Shown here: positions 37,942 through 47,570 of the stretch, piece by piece
How the letters are laid out: each line of letters begins with the position of its first letter
Position numbering within the stretch: position 1 is the stretch's first letter
DNA from: Antedon mediterranea
Taxonomy: Eukaryota > Echinodermata > Crinoidea > Comatulida > Antedonidae
NCBI RefSeq assembly: GCF_964355755.1
Contig: NC_092671.1
Location: 12,382,501 to 12,446,500 of the forward strand
DNA length: 64,000 nt
Direction: 5' to 3'
Translations under genes and position numbers: made by a program
The notes under the pieces: model-generated
Databases searched by the model: none
What the model saw: only the letters and a program-made list of their open reading frames with translations
What the model was told of the DNA's origin: nothing

Positions 37942-38120
37942 GTTGGTAATATTAATATCATCAGGTAGACTCTCCAACCCAATTTGGCATCAATTACGTG
38001 TTGCATTTACTTGCATTTTTTTTTATAGTTTAAAGTCCATCAAGTTGGTAATAGTTGTACAATCAGGTAGAATCTCTACCCCACTTTGGCCTCAATTACG
38101 TGTTACAATTACTTTTATTT
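37921..38120. repeat. 102-bp tandem duplication across the exon 7 donor
   Basis: Copy 1 spans the exon end and the first part of the intron (GCCCATCAGGTTGGTAAT ... TCAATTACGTGTT). Copy 2 begins about 102 bp later (GTCCATCAAGTTGGTAAT ... TCAATTACGTGTT). The spacing is a multiple of three, but the Trio frame meets TAG soon after the donor, so copy 2 is not coding. Confidence 0.8.
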
Positions 38121-38228
38121 TTATATTGAGTCCAAAAGCAGTAATAAATAATAATTACTTGCATTTTAGTTTTTTAGTTTAGCTTTTTTTTATATTTGAT
38201 TTAAAATAATTATGACATATCTGTATAG

Positions 38229-38348
38229 GTATTAGGCTGGATAAAGACAGAAGAAGCCATGCTGGCTACCATGACAACCATTATAACAAATCAGCAAGAC
38301 GCTGAAAATCTACTAAGAGAACATCAGCAATTTGAGCTGACGATTGAG
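38229..38348 (+). CDS. trio: trio exon 8 (40 codons, spectrin repeat)
   Basis: The acceptor is CTGTATAG and the donor GTGAGA, phase 0 at both ends. It starts VLGWIKTEEAML, almost identical to vertebrate VLGWIRNGESML, and ends REHQQFELTIE. It opens a new spectrin repeat. Confidence 0.96.
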
Positions 38349-38932
38349 GTGAGAATTAAAATGAAATGCATTGAATAACCTCTTACTTAAAATGAAATAT
38401 ATAGGATCAAGCGCTGATAATATTTATGTTGTAACTCATCAGAATTTGACATGATGTGAATATATAACTGACCAAGAACATGAATTAGTCATTTTTACAG
38501 TCTGCCAATAGCTTTATAATCTTTATAGAAAAATAAAATGTTTGAACATTTGTCATTTATAAATCTTAAAGAGCCAGTACTATTAAAAACAGCATAAAAG
38601 TATTTTTTACAATAATACCAGTATTGTAAGCCTAACTTGTGTCTCATAAATGCATATGAAATCCGTATTGAGCCGATACAATCAGCTCCTTCTTAGGCCT
38701 ATCTACAATGTACATTTGTTTCAAAGCTATGATATGTGTCGTATTCGCTTGGAGTATCATTACACATTTATGCACTGCAGCAGATGCAATTGTTAAAGTA
38801 AAGTTATTAAGTTTCTTATAAGGACTAAGTTTTTTGTTAGATTTCAGAGTCTTTTAATGTAGTGAGTAATTACAGTTGATTTCTAGGAGTATCATTATCT
38901 AGTATAACATCTAAGATTTATTTTTATTTCAG
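38349..38932 (+). other. Intron 8-9
   Basis: 584 bp, AT-rich; I see no feature other than the acceptor TTTTTATTTCAG. Confidence 0.7.
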
Positions 38933-39124
38933 AAAACACAAGAAAGTGCAATACAGCTACAAAATAGAGCTGAACTCCTGATAGATGGTGAACACTATGA
39001 CAGTGAGGCCATCTTCTACTTAGCAAAAGAAGTGGAAACCCACTGGCACCAGCTAATTATGATGGCAGAGGACAGGCAAAAACTGTTCACTTTTGCCAGT
39101 AACTTTTACAAAACATCGGAGAGA
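38933..39124 (+). CDS. trio: trio exon 9 (64 codons, spectrin repeat)
   Basis: It is phase 0 at both ends, with donor GTAAGT. It starts KTQESAIQLQNRAELLIDGE and ends FASNFYKTSER, matching vertebrate KTHQSALQVQQKAEAML ... NASVAFYKTSEQ. The conserved W of helix C is present (ETHWHQLIMMAEDR). Confidence 0.97.
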
Positions 39125-39638
39125 GTAAGTGATCTTTTGTGTATTGTTAATATTGTAAATATAATAAATGTAAATGTGAAGAAATAACCTGCGACTTGCA
39201 GCTTAACTGGGCTGAATTGTGCACAGGTGTGGATGGCACATACAATAACATTCTTCTCCCCTAATGGCTCCTGTTAATCCATCCACAACAACATGGGCTG
39301 AATGAATCAGTACACCACGGTAACCTCCTACTCTTCCGAAGAGATGATGAGTGTTAATGTATGATGGATAGATGGTGGTGGGTTGGTCCTTTTCAGGTAG
39401 CTATCAACAATACAGTTGAGCAGCTCTGTGTGTTTGATTCATTGTCCACTGTGTAGAATTAAATTTTCTTTAAAAAAAAAGCTGTCTCATTGTCAAGTAG
39501 GGTATTCTAGGGTATTCTTCTTACCATATTGTCCTCCATTTTGTGGAAGTAAAAGCTGATATGTCTTTATCCAGATAAGTGTCACTCATACTACCACTAC
39601 ACTCACAGACTACCAACACACAATACTGTTTCTTTCAG
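39125..39638 (+). other. Intron 9-10
   Basis: 514 bp, with a GC-richer block at 39188-39390 (CGACTTGCAGCTTAACTGGG, CACCACGGTAACCTCC). It may be an old repeat, but I cannot class it. Confidence 0.6.
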
Positions 39639-39912
39639 GTATTCTCTGTGTTAAGTGACCTGGTACGTCAATATCGTGTTGAAGAGGACTGGTGCTGCTC
39701 TTCCACCAATGCCACAATTAGTATTGAAGACATGCAGAGACTACTGATGCGACACCAAGACCAGAAAGAGAGTTTCCTTAAAGCATGTACCATGGTGCGC
39801 AAGAATGGTGTCGGCTTCATCAAGTATCTTAATAAGTGCAATAGCCCCTTTCAAATGCATATGCATGTAGGTGTAGGGGAACAGACTAAAGCCCTAGAAG
39901 GAGAAATACATC
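39639..39912 (+). CDS. trio: trio exon 10 (91 codons, spectrin repeat)
   Basis: The acceptor is TTTCTTTCAG and the donor GTAAGT. It starts in phase 0 and ends with the first base of a Gln codon. It reads VFSVLSDLVRQYRVEEDWC, then a variable loop, and QKESFLKACTMVRKNGVGF, aligned with vertebrate VCSVLESLEQEYKREEDWC and QKEAFLKACTLARRNADVF. An in-frame ATG in the preceding intron is not a start. Confidence 0.96.
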
Positions 39913-39953
39913 GTAAGTTGCGTTCTTTTCATGATTATCACAGAAAGTATATA

Positions 39954-40124
39954 CAGTAGAACCACTATTAAGGGTACACCTTCTGGACATAACAAGTGTC
40001 AACTTTATAGGGATTTTCCCTGAATAATAGTTGGTCTTAGATTTAAAACATACATTGCTCCTAGTTCATTTCACAGAAAATGTTACCTTCGTAGTGGTGC
40101 CTTCTAAATAGAAAGGGTTCTACT
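39954..40124. mobile_element. Short MITE with AGTAGAACC inverted ends
   Basis: It is bounded by CAGTAGAACC and GGTTCTACT. Inside it are CTATTAAGGGTACACC and TGGTGCCTTCT, related to the GGGGACACC minisatellites. It was inserted about 40 bp after the exon 10 donor without touching the splice site. Confidence 0.55.
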
Positions 40125-40341
40125 TTATTTATTTTTCTGATAGTTATAGCAAGGATCTCTAATAGTTTATTTTCAGAGTTTCAAAGACTATTCTCATTAA
40201 ATTGTCTTAAAAGCTAAAAGCTTATTGACTCTAGATTATTACGATAATAAATACAACATGCAATTTTTCTTACCAAAGACTCAACCACACTATACCTACA
40301 ATTTTTATTAACAACTTCTGATATTTTCCTTTGATGTTTAG

Positions 40342-40457
40342 AAATTCTAGAAGATTTACGACAAGAAGAGGACAACTGCCTTGACCGATGGGCACAGAAA
40401 AAACTTCATCTAGACCAGTGCTCAAAATATGTTATGTTTGAAGCAAGTGCACGCAAG
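40342..40457 (+). CDS. trio: trio exon 11 (spectrin repeat)
   Basis: The acceptor is TTGATGTTTAG and the donor GTATAA. Two bases complete Gln, then 38 codons follow: ILEDLRQEEDNCLDRWAQKK, ending KYVMFEASARK. This matches vertebrate ILNELFQRENRVLHYW and QYVVFERSAKQ. Confidence 0.95.
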
Positions 40458-41014
40458 GTATAAAATATATTTTTAATGTACAAGTACATTTTTGTTTTTT
40501 ACATTTAAATGTTGTCCTAAAGATTAAATGTTTGAAGAATTATGAATTTTTCTTATCCAGATGCTTAATCTTATATGTAGATATGTGAGGGTAGTCTTAC
40601 ACCAGACAAGCTTAACCATGTCCACTTGCATCCAAATTGTTTAACTGTAATCAAATAAGTTTACCATTAATTATCTATTATAGGTAGATGTATAATTTCT
40701 ACCTTAGAAATATTATCAATGTGATATTTATACTGTGTTAACAGCACTGTAATTTTAATTAATAAGTTGTCTAACCCAAATTAAATTTCACATGATTTAT
40801 AGAGTAATTAAAAACGTAATTACAACACCTGCCTTTACAATGATATACCTTCAATTTAATTGCATTTCTTTATTGTTGTACATTTCATTTAGTATCAAGA
40901 GATTACTCTGTGATAATGCACTTTTTTATTTTGTAGTATTTTATATTTGTTCTTTTATAACTTGGTTTATTTTATATTTGTTCTTTTATAACTTGTTTTA
41001 TGTTTTTTATTCAG
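40458..41014 (+). other. Intron 10/11-12
   Basis: 557 bp, AT-rich, with a short direct duplication near the 3' end (TTTTATATTTGTTCTTTTATAACTT-type words at 40938-41000). I see nothing else. Confidence 0.65.
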
Positions 41015-41137
41015 TGTCTTGACTGGATTCATGACAGTGGGGAGTACTACTTATCAACTCATACCAACATCGGTGCAACAGTTGAAGAAACTCAAGCACT
41101 ACTGGATGAACACAATGCTTTTAAAACAACTGCAAAG
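41015..41137 (+). CDS. trio: trio exon 12 (41 codons, spectrin repeat)
   Basis: The acceptor is TTTTTTATTCAG and the donor GTAAAA, phase 0 at both ends. It starts CLDWIHDSGEYYLSTHTNIG, almost the vertebrate ALEWIHDNGEFYLSTHTSTG. It has the same length and register as exon 2 and opens the last spectrin repeat. Confidence 0.97.
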
Positions 41138-41385
41138 GTAAAATAAAACAATAGAATAAATAATACTATCACCAAGCATGTAAAAGACATTTACCAGTAA
41201 TGAAAAAATGTATATACATATACATATTTCACATGTATCCAAGGTCATCAGATAATTATCATTGTGACATTTCAGTCCCAGTGTTTAAATAAAAAATGTC
41301 ATGAAATTGGCTTAATTTGAGGCATTTTTATATTTAAAAAAATATACAGTACATTGAGAGAAGAACTAACATATCAATATATAGT

Positions 41386-41416
41386 GGATAAAACATATGT
41401 AATATATGTTTTATCC
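41386..41416. repeat. Perfect intronic hairpin
   Basis: GGATAAAACATAT and its reverse complement ATATGTTTTATCC (13-bp arms) are separated by 5 bases. It lies 59 bp before exon 13. No function is known. Confidence 0.6.
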
Positions 41417-41475
41417 TGTTAAGATCTCGTCCAAAATCCAGTAAATTCCTATCTTTAATTTGTATTTTCTTTTAG

Positions 41476-41649
41476 GAAACACGCGAGTCAGTTAAACTTC
41501 TTCACCAGCTCGCTGACAACCTTGTTACTTCACATTCAACAAGTATCAAATCATGGGTTTCTACTGTCGACAAGCGGTACAAGGATTTCTCTACGCGTAT
41601 GGATAAATACCGTGCTAGACTTGAAGCCACGCTCGGAGTTAGTCATCAG
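41476..41649 (+). CDS. trio: trio exon 13 (58 codons, end of spectrin array)
   Basis: The acceptor is TTCTTTTAG and the donor GTAACC, phase 0 at both ends. It starts ETRESVKLLHQLADNLV and contains VSTVDKRYKDFSTRMDKYR, matching vertebrate QTKERVKLLIQLAD and VDKRYRDFSLRMEKYR. It is the last helix of the spectrin array before the DH domain. Confidence 0.96.
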
Positions 41650-41711
41650 GTAACCATTGCATGTAATATGGTATTTAAATCACTAAGTCAATGTGAAGAA
41701 TCTTATGTCAC

Positions 41712-41790
41712 AAGAAGTGGCTGAGCGGTTACAGCAGGGTACCGCAAACCGTAGCCATACAAACAGGTTCTCCTCGACCATAGTTCTGGT
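41712..41790 (+). repeat. tRNA-like SINE fragment
   Basis: A good A-box-like run GTGGCTGAGCGGTTACAGC is followed by a weak B-box-like CAGGTTCTCC. A piece (GGTACCGCAAACC, then CCATACAAAC) is shared with 43030-43090. Confidence 0.4.
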
Positions 41791-41970
41791 AGAACAAGTC
41801 TTCTTGGATAAGAACTTCATGATGAATATTATGATACAAGATGCATTTAAGATTAAGTTTTAAGATACTGTACATAGTCAGAGACCGAATTGACACTATT
41901 ATTTATCAAGTTAACTAATGTTAGATTAGTATTGTTTATTATATTTGTTTATAATGTTTTTTGTTTTCAG

Positions 41971-42159
41971 GAGGAAATCCAAGATCTATCATTGGATGCA
42001 TCTCGCATGTCTGATCCTCTCCTTGAGGTCAAACTTAGAGATAGTCCAAAGGAGCTGAACGAAGGAAAACGAAAGTCCGCCAAAAAGCGTGATTACATCA
42101 TGCAGGAGCTGTTACAGACCGAACAAGCTTATGTTCGAGATTTAGAATATTGTATAAAG
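41971..42159 (+). CDS. trio: trio exon 14 (63 codons, linker and start of DH1)
   Basis: The acceptor is TTGTTTTCAG and the donor GTAAGT, phase 0 at both ends. After a short acidic linker come VKLRDSPKELNEGKRKSAKK and then conserved region 1 of the DH domain, IMQELLQTEQAYVRDLEYC. The Glu of TEQAYVRDL is the conserved GTPase-contacting acid of DH domains. This exon opens the Rac/RhoG exchange domain. Confidence 0.97.
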
Positions 42160-42944
42160 GTAAGTGTAGTCATCAGCTAGGTGTACAAGGTTATACAAAT
42201 CATCATAACTAGCTCTTTCTAGCCACTTCGACTGTCATCAATTACTTGGGTCCTGGTATAACAGCAGATGACCCTTTAAGCTCATAGGCTTTTTTCAGAA
42301 AGGGTCCTCATATGTCGGAACAGGTAAACTAATATTAACCTCTGTACTGAGGATAAATATACATTAAAATCCTTTGGAATCAATGTTTTGTACATGTACA
42401 ACATGACCTATGCTCACACATAATATTTCATTATTTCCAACTTTGTTGAGTCATAGAGATCAATGATTGTCTATCTATTAACGATAATCTATTGACTAAA
42501 CCACATTTCAACTTGCAGTAGTTTTGATTGAGTGAAGAATGTTTGAGTGATTACTATATGCATATTGGATATTTTATTGATTGATGATGGGAGATTATTC
42601 TGACCATAATGTCACACTGATCATAGGTGATTTACATTCAATGGTAATTAATTAATGGCAGTGAAATGTCAAATCATTCTGACCATAGCAATGTGATAGT
42701 TGGAGAAGAGACAAGTTTATATTCATGTCCATATATTCATAGTAAACTGCTACACACTGTTAATGATGTCTTAAGCCAAATTTTAAAACGACTTGTCTTA
42801 AAGATGAACACAGTAATACTGCCTCAATGCAGTGAAACTGCAACTTCTACTCTAGGCCCACTATTATCAATGTAAAACTTTTTATTTTTGTAATAGAAAT
42901 GTCACTATTCTAATTTATGGACTGCTCAAAAAGCAGACTTGACA

Positions 42945-43095
42945 TTAATATAGTGAGTGAATTCTTCTCACTCCTGAGGATGATCAAAGAATATTGATCG
43001 AAACGTCGAGAAACTCAACAGTTCTTTTCAGAACAAATATACGTGGTGTACCGCAAACTTTATATCAACATTTGATTTCGCCATACAAACCTTCA
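42945..43095 (+). mobile_element. Repeat carrying a second hammerhead-like motif
   Basis: It contains CTGAGGA, a GATCA/TGATC stem, GAAACGTC, then ACTCAACAGTTCTTTTCAGA and GTGGTGTACCGCAAAC. Cores of the form CTGA-N-GA ... CGAAACGTC recur in many invertebrate genomes at the ends of Penelope-like and related retroelements. No reverse transcriptase is present. Confidence 0.5.
42971..43010 (+). ncRNA. Hammerhead ribozyme-like motif (second family)
   Basis: Stem I is CTC 42971-42973 with GAG 43008-43010. CTGAGGA lies at 42974-42980 and one extra T at 42981. Stem II is GATCA 42982-42986 with TGATC 42995-42999. GAAA lies at 43000-43003. Self-complementary ACGT lies at 43003-43006, with C43007 at the expected cleavage position. 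It has the same layout as 4838-4874 with different stem sequences. Confidence 0.5.
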
Positions 43096-43145
43096 AACAA
43101 TACATTAATACAGTTGCCATCTTCTCATGGGCTAAAAATATTTGA

Positions 43146-43270
43146 CTACTGAGTAGTTGAGCAATGGTTGAGATGCTTGCCTTGCAATCTCAAGGTCCAG
43201 AGTTTAATCCTGTGAGGGGATTGTGATTCACAAGCCTTTCTAATCCACTCTCTAAACCTCAAATGAGACA
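43146..43270 (+). repeat. tRNA-derived SINE-like element
   Basis: The A-box region GTTGAGCAATGGTTGAGATG is followed by TTGCCTTGCAATCTCAAGGT and a degenerate B box GAGTTTAATCC. The tail CCTCAAATGAGAC resembles that at 15766-15780. Confidence 0.55.
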
Positions 43271-43371
43271 ATTAAATATCATTTATTATAAGTCAGTGAG
43301 TGAACTATTTTCTACATTAATGCCTAAAAAAAAGATACATATTTGAATCAATGCATTTTCCCTTTTTGTAG

Positions 43372-43481
43372 CATTATTTGTGTGAGATGGCTGTGTCAAT
43401 GGCTGATCTTCCATCTGGCTTAGTTGGCAAAGAAAACATCATCTTTGGTAACCTTGAAGAAATATATGAATTTCATAAAGA
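43372..43481 (+). CDS. trio: trio exon 15 (DH1)
   Basis: The acceptor is TTTTTGTAG and the donor GTAAGA. It starts in phase 0 and ends with two bases of an Asp codon. It reads HYLCEMAVSMADLPSGLVGK and ENIIFGNLEEIYEFHK, matching vertebrate TYLWEMTSGVEEIP and LIIFGNMQEIYEFHN. Confidence 0.96.
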
Positions 43482-43940
43482 GTAAGAATTTCAGTTATTA
43501 TGACACTGTACATATTATACTTTGTATCATAGTCGTCGTCATATTAAAAAGCATGGTTCCCACTAGTGACGCAACGTAACACAACCTACAAAACGTAAGA
43601 AAATACCCTTCCAATATTTGTGTTTGCCCCCGCCTGCTTGAAATCAAACCTACGATGTTTGCATGACCGTTGCGTCGTCAGTTCCCACTTATGATTATGC
43701 AATACAGCTCTTTGCGTCAATACGCCGCTGAATTGTGTTGAGTCTCTAGTGGGAACCATGCTAAATTACTTCCTTATCTTATCTTAATGTTTATTCATCA
43801 CTTCTTAATATTTCCAAGTTTTATTTAAACTCAAGTTTGTGCATTCACTTCATACATACAGTATTTTCCAGCATTATCATTTCATTTTTAACAGATAGTA
43901 ATTATATTTTATATTATTAATACAATTGTTATGTTTCTAG
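43482..43940 (+). other. Intron 15-16 with a foldback MITE
   Basis: 459 bp, of which 43549-43762 is a MITE (listed next). The remainder is AT-rich with the acceptor ATGTTTCTAG. Confidence 0.75.
43549..43762. mobile_element. Foldback MITE, TGGTTCCCACTAG family (copy 2)
   Basis: The ends AAGCATGGTTCCCACTAG and CTAGTGGGAACCATGCTA form an almost perfect 18-bp terminal inverted repeat. The interior has GACGCAACGTAACACAA, related to copy 1 at 9342-9521. Confidence 0.8.
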
Positions 43941-44010
43941 CATTTTCTTGAAAGAACTTGTAAAATATCAACACATGCCAGAAAATGTTGGTCATGGCTT
44001 TGTATCCTGG
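43941..44010 (+). CDS. trio: trio exon 16 (DH1)
   Basis: The acceptor is GTTTCTAG and the donor GTAAGT. One base completes Asp, then 23 codons follow: IFLKELVKYQHMPENVGHGF, ending VSW. Vertebrate Trio has [20 protein letters not shown]. Confidence 0.97.
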
Positions 44011-44203
44011 GTAAGTACAATTAAATGATAACAAATATTTTTGTTGAACTTAAATTAAGTAATATTTGTCTTTAATTTAGTTTATTGGTCTTTAGACATA
44101 TCAAATCATTTGTCTTTTTATTTTATTTACTCTTTCACTGTTTACGAATTAGAAATAAATTTGAACATAAAATATGAATAAACATGAATCTTGTTTGTTT
44201 TAG

Positions 44204-44293
44204 GCTGAAAAATTTCAAATGTATGTAACGTATTGCAAGAACAAACCAGACTCAAACGCTCTACTTATTCAACATGGTGGAACCTTCTTTGAT
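44204..44293 (+). CDS. trio: trio exon 17 (30 codons, DH1)
   Basis: The acceptor is TTTGTTTTAG and the donor GTAAGT, phase 0 at both ends. It starts [20 protein letters not shown]. The run [15 protein letters not shown] is identical to vertebrate Trio. Confidence 0.98.
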
Positions 44294-45793
44294 GTAAGTA
44301 CTTGCCTTTTGAATGTTCTATTAAAAGCAGAATAGTAATAATAATTATAAATTAAATTTATAAAGTGTTTCAAAATAACAGAAACAAACTCTAAGCGCTG
44401 TACATAAAAAAAAACATAAACATCAGCTTAATCTAAAACAATCAATACCACCAATTAAAAAATTACACCATAAAAAAATACAAAAATATATACAACCGAG
44501 AACAGTCTTAAAAACACATAATGATTTGCACCATTGCACATGAGACATAATGCTGCACCATCTCAAAATATCTCAAATGAGTTAATACTGTAATAACTAT
44601 GGCATATTAAATAAATCTTTTAGCTGTTACTAAGGAAAGAAATATGTGAAAGGCAAAAGGTTAACAACTAACCCAGCATCCGCATTTCATTGAAATGAAA
44701 CCATTAAGAAAATTAATTTTGTTAGCAACATTAAATGCCTGTGATAGTCAGTTACCTCTGTACATTGTAGTTTTTTTCAATCTTCCATAACAAATAAGAT
44801 ATTGTTTTTGTAAGATATACAAACTAAATTTAAACCTTCTATTATATATATTAGCTTTATATTAACTCTGACATACCTGAGTAAACTAGCAACAAATGTA
44901 TAACATAAAATATATAAACAATTAAAAAGTATACAAATTGTAAATAATCCATTATACATAGATATACAACATTATTAATATTTGGTCCTCCCTTCCTCTC
45001 ACCCTTTTCTGCTATTTAACTTAGGTATGTGTATACCTAAAGCCCTGTCTACACTATCAAACACATTCACATGTTTATTATTTATTATGAAAACACTCCT
45101 TAGATACAAAGCAAAGTTACTGCTCCTTTAATCACACATTGATTGACACTCACTCTGGCATCTAAGTTGGACCCGTCACCCTGTCTTCTTAACTGTTAGC
45201 AGGTGTATTATTGTCAAATTAGATACAGATCACGTTTGTTGTACCTGGTCTTGTGTTATCTAAGCAGAGTCTAAGATGGACACTCACCAGGGAGCACCAT
45301 CAGGACCTTCTCCATTATCAAATCTTAATTAATTCTGGCATCTCTTGCTTAAATTCCTTTCGAGGTATTTAGACAATGGTTTAGTATATATTAGGAACTG
45401 TTAACCATAGTTATTAGTACTACTACTAAGTAATAACTAGGAATCAAAATGTCTATATTAAATTAAAGATAGAAACCCATTTATTGCATGTTCGTTATAC
45501 AAGACTTAAGAAACTTATTTTTGTTGTACAGCAATTTCCATTTAAAAAGATAAATACAAAACAAACAATTATCAAAAGTGTAACAAATATACAGTAACAT
45601 TAAAAAATACTACTTTTTAAATTACATATTTAGTTAAAATTCTAAAAAATGCAAACTTCCATTATTAAATAAATTGACTACCTAGATATTTTTCATTGAC
45701 CAAACTTACCAGATATGGTAACTAGCTATATCAGTTAATTCTGTAGGTTTAAGTGTAAGCTGATCCATAGAATGTTATACCATGTTTTTACAG
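44294..45793 (+). other. Intron 17-18 (1.5 kb)
   Basis: 44330-44420 carries an AATAATAATAATTATAAATT start with CTCTAAGCGCTGTACAT, a common invertebrate interspersed-repeat look. 45043-45062 carries a short MITE end (CCCTGTCTACACTATCAAAC). Otherwise it is AT-rich with no further feature. Confidence 0.65.
44330..44580. repeat. Interspersed repeat with AGCGCT(G/T)TACA word
   Basis: An (AATA)n start, TTTATAAAGTGTTTCAAAAT and AACTCTAAGCGCTGTACAT in this order resemble a repeat type common in marine invertebrate genomes. The boundary is unclear. Confidence 0.35.
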
Positions 45794-45886
45794 GACTTAC
45801 AAGCTAAGCATGATCTGGCGTTGTCAATACAGTCATACCTAATCAAACCAGTACAGAGGATTACTAAGTATCAACTACTACTTAAG
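45794..45886 (+). CDS. trio: trio exon 18 (31 codons, DH1 CR3 helix)
   Basis: The acceptor is TTTTTACAG and the donor GTAAAG, phase 0 at both ends. It contains [18 protein letters not shown], the conserved region 3 helix that contacts the GTPase switch regions, identical to vertebrate Trio over this stretch. Confidence 0.98.
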
Positions 45887-46421
45887 GTAAAGCTCTATTA
45901 AAGTGACAAATAGTTAAATGAATGCGAATTGACACTAATTGAAGTAGCACGCTAGATGCTTTGATCTACTTACCTCGTACTGAATGATGTTTTTAATTTT
46001 TTTATAAAGCAATGTTTAAAAAAAGTAAAATATAGGGTAAAGATGAGGATGCAATTGTTTTTAATCATGTTATGCTGTCATTTTATAGATTGTTATTCTA
46101 TGAAAAATCAGACCCTTTTTTCTGCACAGTTAATAGTATGCATTACCCATTTTCCATCTAGACTACTATCATTGTCAAAGAGTGTGAAATTATGTCATTA
46201 CCTTGATACATAATATTTCCTCTAATTTTTTATTGAACAAGACACCTTCCAATTTTCTTTTTACCTCGAAATGTGAACACAGAGCTTGCGCTGATGACTA
46301 AGGGTTATTCGAGTAGGGCAAAACATCTGACCAATTACTCAACCCCTTGACGAAAAGCTACTCTACAGTAGTTGCAAACAATTACAATAATTATGAATAA
46401 AATAAATTTGTTTCTGTTTAG
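45887..46421 (+). other. Intron 18-19
   Basis: 535 bp, with no feature that I recognise apart from the acceptor TTTCTGTTTAG. Confidence 0.7.
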
Positions 46422-46541
46422 GATCTCATGACATGTTGTGAAGAAGGAACAGGAGAGATGAAAGAAGGATTAGAAGTGATGTTAAATGTTCCAAAAAAAG
46501 CCAATGATGCAATGTCACTGACAATGCTAGAAGGCTTTGAG
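46422..46541 (+). CDS. trio: trio exon 19 (40 codons, end of DH1)
   Basis: It is phase 0 at both ends with donor GTGAGA. It reads [20 protein letters not shown] and ends [18 protein letters not shown]. The Asn-Asp pair of KKANDAM, whose replacement abolishes exchange activity in vertebrate Trio DH1, is present, so the domain should be catalytically competent. Confidence 0.98.
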
Positions 46542-47390
46542 GTGAGAACATTATTCAGTTAAGTTATTGCAAAGAAGACAATATTAGAGTCTCTTAAGAA
46601 ATCTATGTTTAATGGTTTTAAGATTTGTGTTTTATTAAGTTCCTAAAAAAGAAAATCTTGCATAGTAGGCTTTGGAAACTCACTATACCGTACCTAAGGA
46701 GTTACAGAGTATAATTAATTTAAAATGTTTTTGCAACTTTTTCCTCTTTTTTTTTGGAGTTGGTTTTAATTTTTTTTGTATGTACTGCATACTGTAAAAA
46801 CATTTGTTTATGCCAGGGCATGACATGATGTTGAAGTCTGATTGAAAATGATAATTTTATTAATTAGTTATATTAATTCATTTGTGTTTTTTATATGTAT
46901 TATTAGAAACACAAAGGTTATTTATTTAGTTCAACCGACTATTAAGTGTTTTCTGTGGCGTCTTGAATAAAACGTTAACAAGTAATGCGATTTTTTTTAT
47001 ATTGTACTCTGAAGCTCTTTTCACGTGGGTTTGTCTATTCTTGCTGGCTTCTTTAACACATTCGGAATAGTTGGCGACAACAAAGCATTTTTCTTATCAC
47101 TATATTATATATTTTTAGAACCTTGTTAATTACTGGATGAAATCCATCCCATAGTTTCTAAATTAATTATTGTTATGAGACTTCAGTAGGGCATCATAAA
47201 TCCTGGTTGTTGATCAAAACCAAATTGAACCTAAACATGATTGTTATTGGTGATATATGGTTTGTTTTGTGTAAAACAATCCCAGTAGAGCTCTTTAGGT
47301 TATAAAAGGTATGATATTGCATTATTGCATCATAGTGTCGGCAATACACTTATTACTGTTATTTGTCAACATTATTATCCTTTATTTTAG
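46542..47390 (+). other. Intron 19-20
   Basis: 849 bp, AT-rich with T-runs; I see no feature other than the acceptor TTTATTTTAG. Confidence 0.7.
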
Positions 47391-47570
47391 GACCTTGAGA
47401 TGGTGGGAGATGTTTTGATGCAGGACACGTTGCAAGTGTGGGACACAAAACAGATTATACGTAAAGGTCGTGAGCGTCATCTGTTCCTCTTTGAACGATT
47501 CCTGGTTTTCACTAAGGAAACCAAAGATAGCACTGGCAAGACAAAGTATATGTACAAGAGCAAAATGGAT
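47391..47570 (+). CDS. trio: trio exon 20 (60 codons, PH1)
   Basis: It is phase 0 at both ends with donor GTAAGG. It reads LMQDTLQVWDTKQIIRKGRE and RHLFLFERFLVFTKETKDS, the first strands of the PH1 domain. Vertebrate Trio has LIQESFQVWDPKTLIRKGRE and RHLFLFEMSLVFSKE. PH1 assists DH1 in GTPase binding. Confidence 0.98.

Larger units (their letters stand above)
42160..43371 (+). other. Intron 14-15 with ribozyme-like and SINE-like repeats
   Basis: 1.2 kb. The first 750 bp hold nothing that I recognise. A hammerhead-like element lies at about 42945-43095 and a tRNA-derived SINE at 43146-43270. The acceptor is CCTTTTTGTAG. Confidence 0.75.

Noticed and set aside
37922-38182. Open frame through the 102-bp duplication that yields a repeated peptide
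   Set aside because: It is in a different frame from Trio, and the duplication unit happens to be a multiple of three. There is no independent sign of coding.
39579-39638. In-frame ATG upstream of exon 10, as if a gene started here
   Set aside because: The upstream codons lie in intron sequence that ends in TTTCTTTCAG. The protein continues from exon 9 with a perfect phase match.
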